Below are positions 1-7,800 of a stretch of DNA of 37,507 nucleotides, piece after piece; position 1 is the stretch's first letter, and every line of letters begins with the position of its first letter. A program made the translations under genes and the position numbers. The DNA comes from Endotrypanum monterogeii (taxonomy: Eukaryota; Euglenozoa; Kinetoplastea; Trypanosomatida; Trypanosomatidae), in contig CM007329.1 of the NCBI GenBank assembly GCA_000333855.2, positions 267,629-305,135 of the forward strand. Reading direction: 5' to 3'. The notes under the pieces are model-generated. The model was not told the origin of the DNA. It did not search any database and worked only from the letters and a program-made list of their open reading frames with translations.

Positions 1-120
1 ATACTATTTGAGGAGAGTGGGAGGCGAATGCCTTCTTTTCCCCATTTTCCAGGGTTGACTACAGGACACTCAAGAAGAGGTGCTTGAGGGGAGCTGTTAC
101 ACTGTATCCGATCTTCCCCT

Positions 121-145
121 CCCCCCCCCCCCCCCCCCCCCCCCC
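121..145. repeat. Homopolymer run of 25 C
   Basis: Uninterrupted C on the plus strand, so G on the transcribed minus strand, within C/T-rich sequence spanning about 112-172. A run this long is prone to length variation and sequencing error, so its exact length should not be trusted. Confidence 0.9.
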
Positions 146-171
146 TAGCCCACTCCTCTTCCCCTCCCCTT

Positions 172-188
172 TCTTCGGTCACCGAAGA
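172..188. repeat. 17-base near-perfect palindrome
   Basis: Eight bases (TCTTCGGT) are followed by a single C and their exact reverse complement (ACCGAAGA). It sits just beyond the C run, in the 3' flank of CPSF30. Its function is unknown; a small RNA hairpin would need a larger loop than one base. Confidence 0.7.
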
Positions 189-433
189 CGATTCATTACA
201 ACGCTGTGACGCCCCCGTTATGTCGCTCATCACCTCTTGAGACTATTTATGTGAGGTTGCGTGGGAGTGGAAAAGAGAGTCAAAGGGGGGGGGGGGCTAA
301 AAAAAAAATTTCGACCATCACAGATACACGTCACCAAAATACGACGACGCAGCGGAGCTACCCGCTCCTCTCTGCATCAACACCTCGCCCCCCCCCCCTC
401 CACACACACACACACACACACACCACGCACGCT

Positions 434-461
434 CTGAGGGGAGAGGGGAGAAGGGAAAAGG
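434..461 (-). promoter_or_regulatory. Candidate spliced-leader acceptor (pyrimidine tract + AG)
   Basis: On the minus strand a nearly pure C/T tract (about 461-438) runs directly into CAG, with the AG at 435-434. This is the form expected of a kinetoplastid trans-splice acceptor. It lies only about 107 bases downstream of the CPSF30 stop. It probably serves the next gene to the left of the window, which would leave CPSF30 a very short 3' UTR, or it may be unused. Confidence 0.45.
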
Positions 462-541
462 TAGCCTGCAGTTCTTTTTGTTCATTATTTTCAATGCGTG
501 CGAGTGAGTACCTTATGAAGGTGATAGCAGAGGTGGGCGGG

Positions 542-1564
542 CTAGTACTGATCACGACCCGGGCGACGGCGACCGCCAGCGCCGCCGAAACCGCTGCCCC
601 CACCGCCGCTACCACCTGCGGCTGAACTAGCACCAACACCCATACCGCCCTCTCGCCGCACGCGTCGTCGGTTCCCCATTCCCGCCCCACCGGCATTGCT
701 GTGAGAGGGACCAGGAGCGCCACCACCCGCGGCACGATTCTGGTTACGGTGCGTGTTCATCGGGCAGTCTTTCACTGTGTGACCCTCTTGATCGCACAAG
801 AAGCATCGGCGGTGGGAGACCCCGCCGCCGCTGCCGACGCCTCGCCCACCGCTTTCCAAAGTGTCTAGGGGTTGCCCTGGCTCTTGAATCTCGCCAAGGG
901 CTTTGTGCAGAACGCTGTGCTGTGGGCCGGGGCAATCGGGGGCGAGATGGCCGGGGTCGAAGCATCCTACGCGGTAGCACGTGGCGCTGCGGTTGAAGGT
1001 GGGGTCGTCCGCCCGCTCCACAATCATCTTGGCCAATATGCGCCTCGATACACTGTCGCGGTCGTAGCACTCTTGGATAGGGTGCCCCAGCGGGCAGCGG
1101 GGACCTAGTGGGCAGAAGCCGGCGAGGTAATACGGGCATGCCGAGTCTCGCTTCACGTGTCGGAGGCGGCACTTGGGCCCCAGAGGACAGAAGCCACGAC
1201 GATATGCGGCACACTCCGGTTGTGCCTCGTTCGGACGTGTGTGCAGGAATGGACATTCCGGATTGGTGCACTCACCCACGCGCTCAAAAAAGGCGCACTG
1301 CGGTACATAGCGATTATCGTATTCGTGAAGGTAGAGACAGTTGTCGCCGTTCACGCAGGCGCCACGCAGCCAGTGCTTGCAAACCTTTGTTTGGACTGTT
1401 CGGTACGAGGAGATGATGTGGCGCTGAGGACAAGCATCTCCGAGACGGCAGCGGCCACGCTGAAAGTCCTGGCAGATTTCCAGCTTCTTCTCCGTGCGGG
1501 GCTGTTCCTTGGGTAGAACGTCCTCAAAGTCGAAGTGCGTGGCAGCGGCATCGTCAACGAACAT
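542..1564 (-). CDS. CPSF30: CPSF30, 30-kDa cleavage and polyadenylation specificity factor subunit
   Basis: This is the RNA-binding zinc-finger subunit of the nuclear complex that cleaves and polyadenylates pre-mRNA. In trypanosomatids that step is coupled to trans-splicing of polycistronic transcripts. The 340-residue protein (starting MFVDDAAATHF) has five tandem CCCH fingers: C31-C39-C45-H49, C62-C70-C76-H80, C90-C99-C104-H108, C118-C126-C132-H136 and C143-C151-C157-H161. Two CCHC-type knuckles follow. One is C196-C201-H206-C211 with CX4C spacing; the other is C254-C257-H262-C267 with the classic CX2CX4HX4C spacing. A Gly/Arg-rich tail runs from about 270 to 340. Five CCCH fingers plus C-terminal knuckle(s) is the CPSF30 plan. 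The frame continues three codons upstream to a GTG, but the first ATG is at 1564. A pyrimidine tract and AG lie about 205 bases upstream. Confidence 0.93.
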   Translation of the reverse strand: MFVDDAAATHFDFEDVLPKEQPRTEKKLEICQDFQRGRCRLGDACPQRHIISSYRTVQTKVCKHWLRGACVNGDNCLYLHEYDNRYVPQCAFFERVGECTNPECPFLHTRPNEAQPECAAYRRGFCPLGPKCRLRHVKRDSACPYYLAGFCPLGPRCPLGHPIQECYDRDSVSRRILAKMIVERADDPTFNRSATCYRVGCFDPGHLAPDCPGPQHSVLHKALGEIQEPGQPLDTLESGGRGVGSGGGVSHRRCFLCDQEGHTVKDCPMNTHRNQNRAAGGGAPGPSHSNAGGAGMGNRRRVRREGGMGVGASSAAGGSGGGGSGFGGAGGRRRPGRDQY

Positions 1565-1769
1565 CTTCGGCACAGAAACAACTTTCTTTCACCTTCACTG
1601 TCGCCCCTACTCAGCACACAGTTCCACCGTGTGTGTGTGTGTGTGTGTTTTGGGGGGTACACAAAATCCGAGTGGGGGATAACGTTCCCTCTTCGCGTTT
1701 CCTTGTTGCGCTGGAGACGTCTTCTCAGAGCTCCGCAACCCTCACTGCTTGGTTGTTCGCGAATGTATA

Positions 1770-1850
1770 CTGGATGGAGACGACAAGTGTGTGTGTGTGT
1801 GTGTGTGTATGTTGCCATCAAGAAAAGAAGGGGGAGGAGAGGGGCGAGAA
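1770..1850 (-). promoter_or_regulatory. Candidate spliced-leader acceptor for CPSF30
   Basis: The minus strand has a C/T-rich tract at about 1850-1820. The first AG downstream of it is CCAG, ending at 1770, after a CA repeat. Use of this AG gives a leader of about 205 bases before the ATG at 1564. The distance from tract to AG (about 50 bases) is within the range known for trypanosomatids. This is inferred from sequence only. Confidence 0.5.
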
Positions 1851-1996
1851 ATACACCGGCATGCCCAAGCTCTAGTCCGGGGCGCGAGCAAAAGGGAGAG
1901 ACTATAACAGATAAAGAACAGGAAGGTAAGAACGAGCGGAGGGAGGAAGGCATGCCCCTCCTCCCCGCTGACCTCCTTACACACACATACGCGCGC

Positions 1997-2028
<32 letters not shown>

Positions 2029-2040
2029 ATATATATTTTA
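1997..2040. repeat. AT-rich (TA)n tract
   Basis: Alternating A/T, about 44 bases, interrupted by TTT triplets, next to short GC and CA alternations. It lies in the presumed 3' UTR of the upstream gene. Confidence 0.9.
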
Positions 2041-2174
2041 ATTTATTCCAACACTGTTATATAACAGGCCTATTCGGCATCACATACACATGAAAAGACA
2101 CATATGCAGCATCGTTCGTGGATATTGTCCCGATACGTTTTCAGCATTTCTATTTACCCTCTTCTTCTCTGTCT

Positions 2175-2236
2175 GTGTGTGTGTCTGTGTGTGTGGGGAG
2201 GGGGGGGGAGGGGGGGGAGGGGGGGGGAGGGGGGGG
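2175..2236. repeat. TG repeat followed by interrupted G-run (potential G-quadruplex)
   Basis: On the plus strand an imperfect TG repeat (2175-2194) leads into five G runs of four to nine bases separated by single A residues (2195-2236). The minus-strand transcript therefore carries a C-rich pyrimidine tract, starting about 28 bases after the stop codon of the upstream gene (stop at 2264). The plus strand could form a G-quadruplex. Confidence 0.85.
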
Positions 2237-2263
2237 CTTCAACGCATCCCCCCCTCCCCCCTC

Positions 2264-4210
2264 TTAAGGTGTATCGACTCTCCCCCCCATACCCACCTCT
2301 TCGTGTACGGTGGCAACGACCTCAAGACCTCGGCTGACACGGTCAAAAGATCGTGACGGACTTTGTGTGAAGTACTGATACAGGAAGAAACGGAGCTGAG
2401 AAATTCGAGCTGCTTCAGAATGGAGAATGCTATCATCTACAAGCTTTCGATGGAAGTCTCGTCGTATGGAGAAGAGCTCATCCTCCTGTAAACCGGGGGA
2501 CGTGGTCGACGTGCCGCAGTGATGCCCACATCCGACCTCATCACCCTCAGTAGCGTCTGTAAATGTCGCCTTTCCGAGGATGGTACAGGTGATGATATCC
2601 TCAGCGCAGCGTATATCGCACTCGTCTGTGGCGTTTATCGGCATAAGTGACCCCGAGATGCTCCCCATATCCGATGCACCACAGGTGCACACACAACGAA
2701 TAAGTTCCTCCATCAGTGTCGCCATGCGTAGACGCTGCACTTCAGGGAGGCCAACAGGATTCTCTTTGGTGCCCTCAGTGTCTATCCATGACTGAGCATG
2801 AACCGGGGCTTTGTGGCTCTCGTCAGCGTCAGCACCTGCGATGGCTGCATGGAGCTGCTCGAGTGTAGCATCGGACAGACGCGTGAACTGCTCATGGACC
2901 TGTGCTGCGGTGTACTGTAGGCTTTTTAAATGACAGTCACGGTGCTCGAGGTAAGGAATAACCACCGCCCCCACATAGTCTGCCATAGCCAGTAGCACTG
3001 CACCTCGTTTCTGATGGGCGGGAGATGAGTCAGGCGCCAACGCTGTGAGGTAGTCGCGAAGAACATCACGCAAAAGACACCATGTGAAGATGCACCGCGG
3101 CAGCGCACGAAGACGGCCAAGTGTTACCTCTAGCACCATGCGATAGACTAAAGCTCCAGCTACGTGATGGCGTGCCACGGAGACCTTGGAGGCAACCATG
3201 GGGGTGGCGCCTAGACAGAGAAGCAGCATACGGGTCACCTCGGGCTCCTCTGCAGCAAAGTATTCAGGAAGCGGCAGTGCCGCTGTCGGTGAGTGGCCAT
3301 CGTTGAGACTTAAACGGTGCACGACCTCCTCGATCATCCCAGGATGAACCCTCTCCGCCGTCTTCGTCAACGGTGATGGCGCCACCGCTTTCGATGTATT
3401 ACCCTTATCTGAGTATTTAGCAGGGAAAAAAGCTAACGATATGCAACACCACTGGCGAACTCGCCAGGCGAAGGCGGAGCTGTCCATGCGTACGAGATCT
3501 GACATGCGCATCGCCTCACGAGTCCCGTACGCGCCAGCGGAGGCAGGAGTCCATGGGCGCAGACGCAGGGTCATATGGTGGAGATGGCGTTGAGTATCCC
3601 GCCATAAATACCACAGGGGAAGTGGATCGTGGGCCGACTTCTTCAGCACATTCCGCTTCCTCTGCTTGCTATCTTCACTGTAGAGCGCAGTGGGGCTGAT
3701 GGGGCCAGTGTCGCCAGCAGGGAGCCTACCATCCCCTATGCCGCTATCCCCCGCGGCGGATGCTTCCACTGCCACGCCCGCTGCAGGGATGTCTGTCAGC
3801 CATGCCAGAGTGGCCTCAAGCGCATCTAATGCCTTGAGATGTACCGCCACCGTCTCAAACCACTCCCGTCGTGCAGGTTTGGGGACCAACCCGCGCTGCT
3901 CCCACAGTCGCTGATAATTTTCCGTGAGCGTCGCCAAGTATGCTGTATACCCAGTGTCTGTGTTCGTCAACTCGGGCAAAGCCACAGAGTCCACATCATG
4001 GCTGCTGCTGGTTAACGTAGTTGCGCGAGCTAGGCGAGAAGATGCAGTGAGGTAGCGGTAATTGACATCGTCGAGGGTGCGCTGGAAGACCGTCAGATGG
4101 CGCCCGACAAGCCGCGTGTGCGCCGAGTCTTCTGTGCAAGGAACGAAGGGTGACGACACAGGGCTCGAAGCAGCATCGGCGGAGGAGTGGTGCGGACTGG
4201 AAGCACGCAT
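2264..4210 (-). CDS. Hypothetical protein, 648 residues, predicted mostly helical
   Basis: I do not recognise this protein. From the ATG at 4210 it is 648 residues (starting MRASSPHHSS). After a Ser/Pro-rich N-terminus (about 1-45) come alternating hydrophobic and charged segments that look alpha-helical. Examples are around FQRTLDDVNYRYL, near the N-terminus, and the C-terminal third near SQLRFFLYQYF. A Cys-containing stretch (IRCVCTCG) and a short CGHHCG motif lie in the last third, but they do not form a standard zinc finger. No signal peptide or clear membrane span was seen. The frame extends upstream to a TTG at 4555, with another ATG at 4399. The added segment is Pro/Ser/Leu-rich because it translates a pyrimidine tract. 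An AG at 4234-4233 lies just after that tract, 22 bases before the 4210 ATG, so 4210 is the preferred start. A helical tether or trafficking subunit is conceivable but unsupported. Confidence 0.8.
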   Translation of the reverse strand: MRASSPHHSSADAASSPVSSPFVPCTEDSAHTRLVGRHLTVFQRTLDDVNYRYLTASSRLARATTLTSSSHDVDSVALPELTNTDTGYTAYLATLTENYQRLWEQRGLVPKPARREWFETVAVHLKALDALEATLAWLTDIPAAGVAVEASAAGDSGIGDGRLPAGDTGPISPTALYSEDSKQRKRNVLKKSAHDPLPLWYLWRDTQRHLHHMTLRLRPWTPASAGAYGTREAMRMSDLVRMDSSAFAWRVRQWCCISLAFFPAKYSDKGNTSKAVAPSPLTKTAERVHPGMIEEVVHRLSLNDGHSPTAALPLPEYFAAEEPEVTRMLLLCLGATPMVASKVSVARHHVAGALVYRMVLEVTLGRLRALPRCIFTWCLLRDVLRDYLTALAPDSSPAHQKRGAVLLAMADYVGAVVIPYLEHRDCHLKSLQYTAAQVHEQFTRLSDATLEQLHAAIAGADADESHKAPVHAQSWIDTEGTKENPVGLPEVQRLRMATLMEELIRCVCTCGASDMGSISGSLMPINATDECDIRCAEDIITCTILGKATFTDATEGDEVGCGHHCGTSTTSPGLQEDELFSIRRDFHRKLVDDSILHSEAARISQLRFFLYQYFTQSPSRSFDRVSRGLEVVATVHEEVGMGGRVDTP

Positions 4211-4833
4211 ACTCAGTACTCGCAATGTGGCCCTGCACGGAATAGGTGGGGGGGGGGTAGTCAGGGAGAGGGGAGGAGAGGGAAAGAGGAGGGGAGGGAG
4301 AGGTGGTCGATGCGGTGATTTTTTTAAAAAAATGAGCTCGATTTTCGTGGCTGACAAAACAGCTGAACTGATGACTGGCCCAACAGTACTCTCTGTCATC
4401 GCGGGAAGGGGGAAGAATGCAGAGAAATAATCCCTTGTCCTTTGCAGCTCCTCCAGACGTCTTACTGCAGCACTGGAAAAAAAAAAGAGGGCGGAGGTAG
4501 GAAGAATGGGAGCTACTTCCGCCTGACTGGGAGCCTTCCTCGATGAGGTGGTCAAGGGTCGTATGTTTTACCGAAGCTTTCGCTCAATCGCTCGCCCTTG
4601 TGCCCCCGCTACCTCCCCCTCCCCCCGTCATCAGCCCCTTTGTCTGAGGTGCGAAGGCCATGATGACGGGCATAGTCAGGGGAAGAGAGGGGAAGGAGCA
4701 GGGAGACGTGTATGAGCTGAAGACAGGAACTAAAGCGAATGGAGAAATGGGAAAGAAAAAAAAAGAAACGATCGCGCAATTAAAATCGCATGAACCTTCT
4801 CAAATACAAAGTACAATGCATGGCTGTGTACAC
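4211..4833. other. Intergenic region, UBR ligase to unknown gene
   Basis: About 620 bases, containing the 3' UTR of the ligase gene and the short leader of the next gene. It includes a minus-strand pyrimidine tract (about 4304-4246), a perfect 16-base palindrome of seven T and seven A flanked by A/T (4318-4333), and several purine-rich stretches on the plus strand at 4660-4770. No additional gene was found. Confidence 0.6.
4233..4304 (-). promoter_or_regulatory. Spliced-leader acceptor deciding the start of the unknown gene
   Basis: The minus strand carries some 60 bases of almost pure C/T (about 4304-4246), followed by GTGCAG with the AG at 4234-4233. This is a textbook trypanosomatid acceptor. 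An mRNA spliced here starts at 4232 and meets its first ATG at 4210, giving a 22-base leader and excluding the upstream in-frame ATG at 4399. Confidence 0.7.
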
Positions 4834-7800
4834 CTACAGGGCGGAAAGATCCATACGGTTTGAGACATCAAATATAGACGACTGAGCACCCCACTTGTTC
4901 AGCATCCATATCAAGACCAGCTTCCGGGTCTCCTGGGTGTTGCGGAACAGTGGTATACCGCGATGGAGGTTGCGGTCGTGCTCGCCGTACTCGTCCGTGT
5001 AGTTGGAGGAATAATGATAGAGACGTCCAGAGGTCAGCTCGAGTACGTAAAAGTTGGCAGTGCGGACCACAAGAAATATACCAACAGCCCCGGAGCAAGC
5101 TCGCGTGTGTGAATACAACTCCGGCGGCGACGTCAGCGGCTGCATACACATCAACTTCCCACATCGACAGCATAGCACTGGCTTCATCGGCTCCCGACCG
5201 CATATGGTGCATAGCTGGCGCTCGGCAAAGCGTGTCAAGACAGTGGCATACACACTGGGTAAGTGTAGCAGCTTCTCAGCTAGTAGGGAAACCCATTCCT
5301 CTGGGGTGGTGTATTGCAGGATTGCATTCTCGACACCTGCTCTATGCCCAGCCTGGTCGTCGATCGTAGGCCTGTTGTTGGAGCCCTCGTTGATAAAAGC
5401 CAGGACATCTTCCGCAACCACACGCAACTCCGTCTCTGCGGACTTGTGTGGTACGGGCAAAAGATACTGAAGCATGCGCAAGATGGCGATTCGACGGGTC
5501 ACTGGAGTCTGTAGACTTGCCACGTTCAGCGTCGATAACGTGATGGCGCCCGCCATCGTGAGAGTGCTTGAGCCAAGGACGATGCTGTGATGGGCATCGT
5601 CCATGACAAGAGCTTTGTAGAGTGTCAGTACACCCACGATTCGCCATAGTGCGATCATGTCTGGAAAGCATGCGTCCAGCCACGCAGTGGGGTCCTCCAC
5701 CTTGGTGCTCTCATCTTCGCTGCCATCGCTCATAGAAGTCGGAAGTCCTTCAACACAGCCCTCTGAGAAGGACGGTATCACCTGAGTCAGAAGGTACATA
5801 CTGATTTTGATGCTCGCATTCCGAGGACTCAGCAGCAGATCCATGATGAGTAAGTTTTCCTTGTCTTGCCTATTGCGTTTGTAGTTGGTGCGGAGAGCAG
5901 CCTGATGCTGCTGGAGCTCGGTCGGCGTGATGCTTGTCAGCAGGGAAAAGAGGCCGATGAGGTCCCGAGAACTCATGTCTTGGCCAGCCTTGACGGCCTC
6001 CAGTAGCAAGTGGCAGGCGTAACCGAAAGTCCGAATGGATTCCGAGAGTTTCCAGGCCTTCTCATTCTCCCTTTGAAGGACGTCTTCTGTTGACACGAGG
6101 GCGGGGACGTCCTCGGACGGACTGAGGCCGATGGCAGCGTTCGCCAAGGCTGTGTGGAAGTCCTCTGCGACTGCGACAGTGCGGTTGCGATGGGCCGAAA
6201 CGGTGTTGCTCTGTATTTCTTCGAAGAGAGAACCGCCCGTTGGGGAAGGAGACGACACCTTAAGCACGGTCGACACATTGCTGCCTGTCAAATCGCAGCT
6301 GTCGCCACCGCTACTGGGTAGCATCGGCATTGGGCATAGCGTCGTGGTGATGGTCGAACACAAGGGACAGTTGAACTCCGTCGGGCCCAAGTAGTTCTGA
6401 CTCCGAAAATTCCACCGCAGCCACAACATTGACAACCGGACAAACATCTTCTCTACGCACGATTTGTGCGCACCATGGCCGCACATACTCAGGTGACCAT
6501 GCACACAGCGGTTATCTGGCAGCGAGAGAGAACCAAGCCGTGGCAACACGTCCGAGCTGCCTGTGTGACAGAGCAGATACAGCGGCTCCTCAGTTATGGT
6601 GCGGCACACACAACAATCCACCGTCGTCAGCTCGAGAAGAAGCTTCCCTACAAGCGATCCGACCGCCCCACCCGTCAGCGGTCTCTCTGCCACCGATGGT
6701 AGAGAGACCATTGCGCCGTCGACGTCAGTGCCACCACGACCTTCCCTTCGCTTAAGCTCCGCGGCTTGGCTCGGGATCTCCGCGCCACCGTCGGAGATGA
6801 CCGTCTTCGCCTTCTCTGATGCCTTCAGAGCACGGCTGCGCATACGCTGCATGAGCATTGCCTGTCTTTCCTGGATCACCTTCTTTCGGCTCAACGCCGC
6901 TGCATCCTTTCCGCTCTGCGCAGACAGCATGGCAGTCGTGTCGAAGGTAGCCAACCCGGTCTGGGTAAGCACCGCCTCCACCATCTCGAGGCATCCGTAG
7001 GCATCGACGTCCCGGTTCGACCGCAGGTACGCCCTCAAGCGGTGCAGCATGTCCGTGGAGGTGCGCGTGGTGAAGGTGGGCATGTCCTTCGACAGACTCG
7101 ACTCGAGTCGAACAGGCGCCTGCAGCTTCTGTAGTAGGGTCCGACACGATACCAGCTCCGACAGCGGCAGCCACTGCGCACACGAGGCATGAGTGAAGGA
7201 GGGCTCGTTGATGCCAAGCCGATCCAGGTACAGCTCGACGGCGTCCCACGAGATGGCGGCCTTGTCGGTCGCAGCCGCAGAGTCGCTGCCATCGCCCCCA
7301 ATCACACGCATGGCGCGGCAAATCGAGACACAGTCCTGGACGCAGAGGTACAGGGCGGTGGTGGCGTTCAGCAGCGCCTCGCGCGTAATGGGTTTGGTGT
7401 CCTTCGCGTCGTCACTGCTGCGCTCGTCGTCGCTACCCTCGCTGTGGCCCTCGTGGGTTGCGCTGTCGTTGGGAAGGCGTCGCGATTTCCTCGCCGCCGC
7501 GTGCGCCGATGCGGCCCCCCCATCCGGGTCACTGGCGGCCACCATGGGGCTGTTGCGGCCTGTGTACGCGTGCAGTACGTAAAGCGCCGGCAGCAGCACG
7601 GCATCCGTGTGCAGCAACGCCCGCGTGGTGGGCACCAGCTCTGCGTACATGGCCGTGTCAGAGAGCTGCGTGGGCGGCAGCGAGGCTCGCTGCTGCTGCG
7701 CTGCCTCGCCGCCACTATTGGCACCATCACCCCCGTCGCCGAGACCAAGTGCACTCGACGCCTCGCCTCTCTCTCGTGCCATATCCGCCGCGCTAACAAG

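Larger units (their letters stand above)
1..541. other. Intergenic region downstream of CPSF30
   Basis: On the transcribed (minus) strand this is the 3' flank of CPSF30 and probably the leader region of the next gene, which lies beyond the left edge. It holds a 25-base C run (121-145), a 17-base near-palindrome (172-188), a G-run followed by an A-run (about 285-308), a CA repeat (about 400-422) and a pyrimidine tract with AG at 434 on the minus strand. No convincing coding frame was found. The frame opened by the minus-strand ATG near base 45 stops after about 13 codons. Confidence 0.6.
1565..2263. other. Intergenic region, unknown gene to CPSF30
   Basis: About 700 bases hold the 3' UTR of the upstream gene (right side) and the CPSF30 leader (left side). 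Contents: TG repeats at about 1630-1648, 1788-1809 and 2175-2194; an AT-rich stretch at 1997-2040; a G-rich block at 2194-2236; and a minus-strand pyrimidine tract at 1850-1820 with its first AG at 1771-1770. The short plus-strand frames here are repeat-encoded and are not credible genes. Confidence 0.6.

Noticed and set aside
1497..1573. GTG-initiated start of CPSF30 at 1573
   Set aside because: Kinetoplastid nuclear genes start at ATG. The first ATG in frame is at 1564, three codons later.
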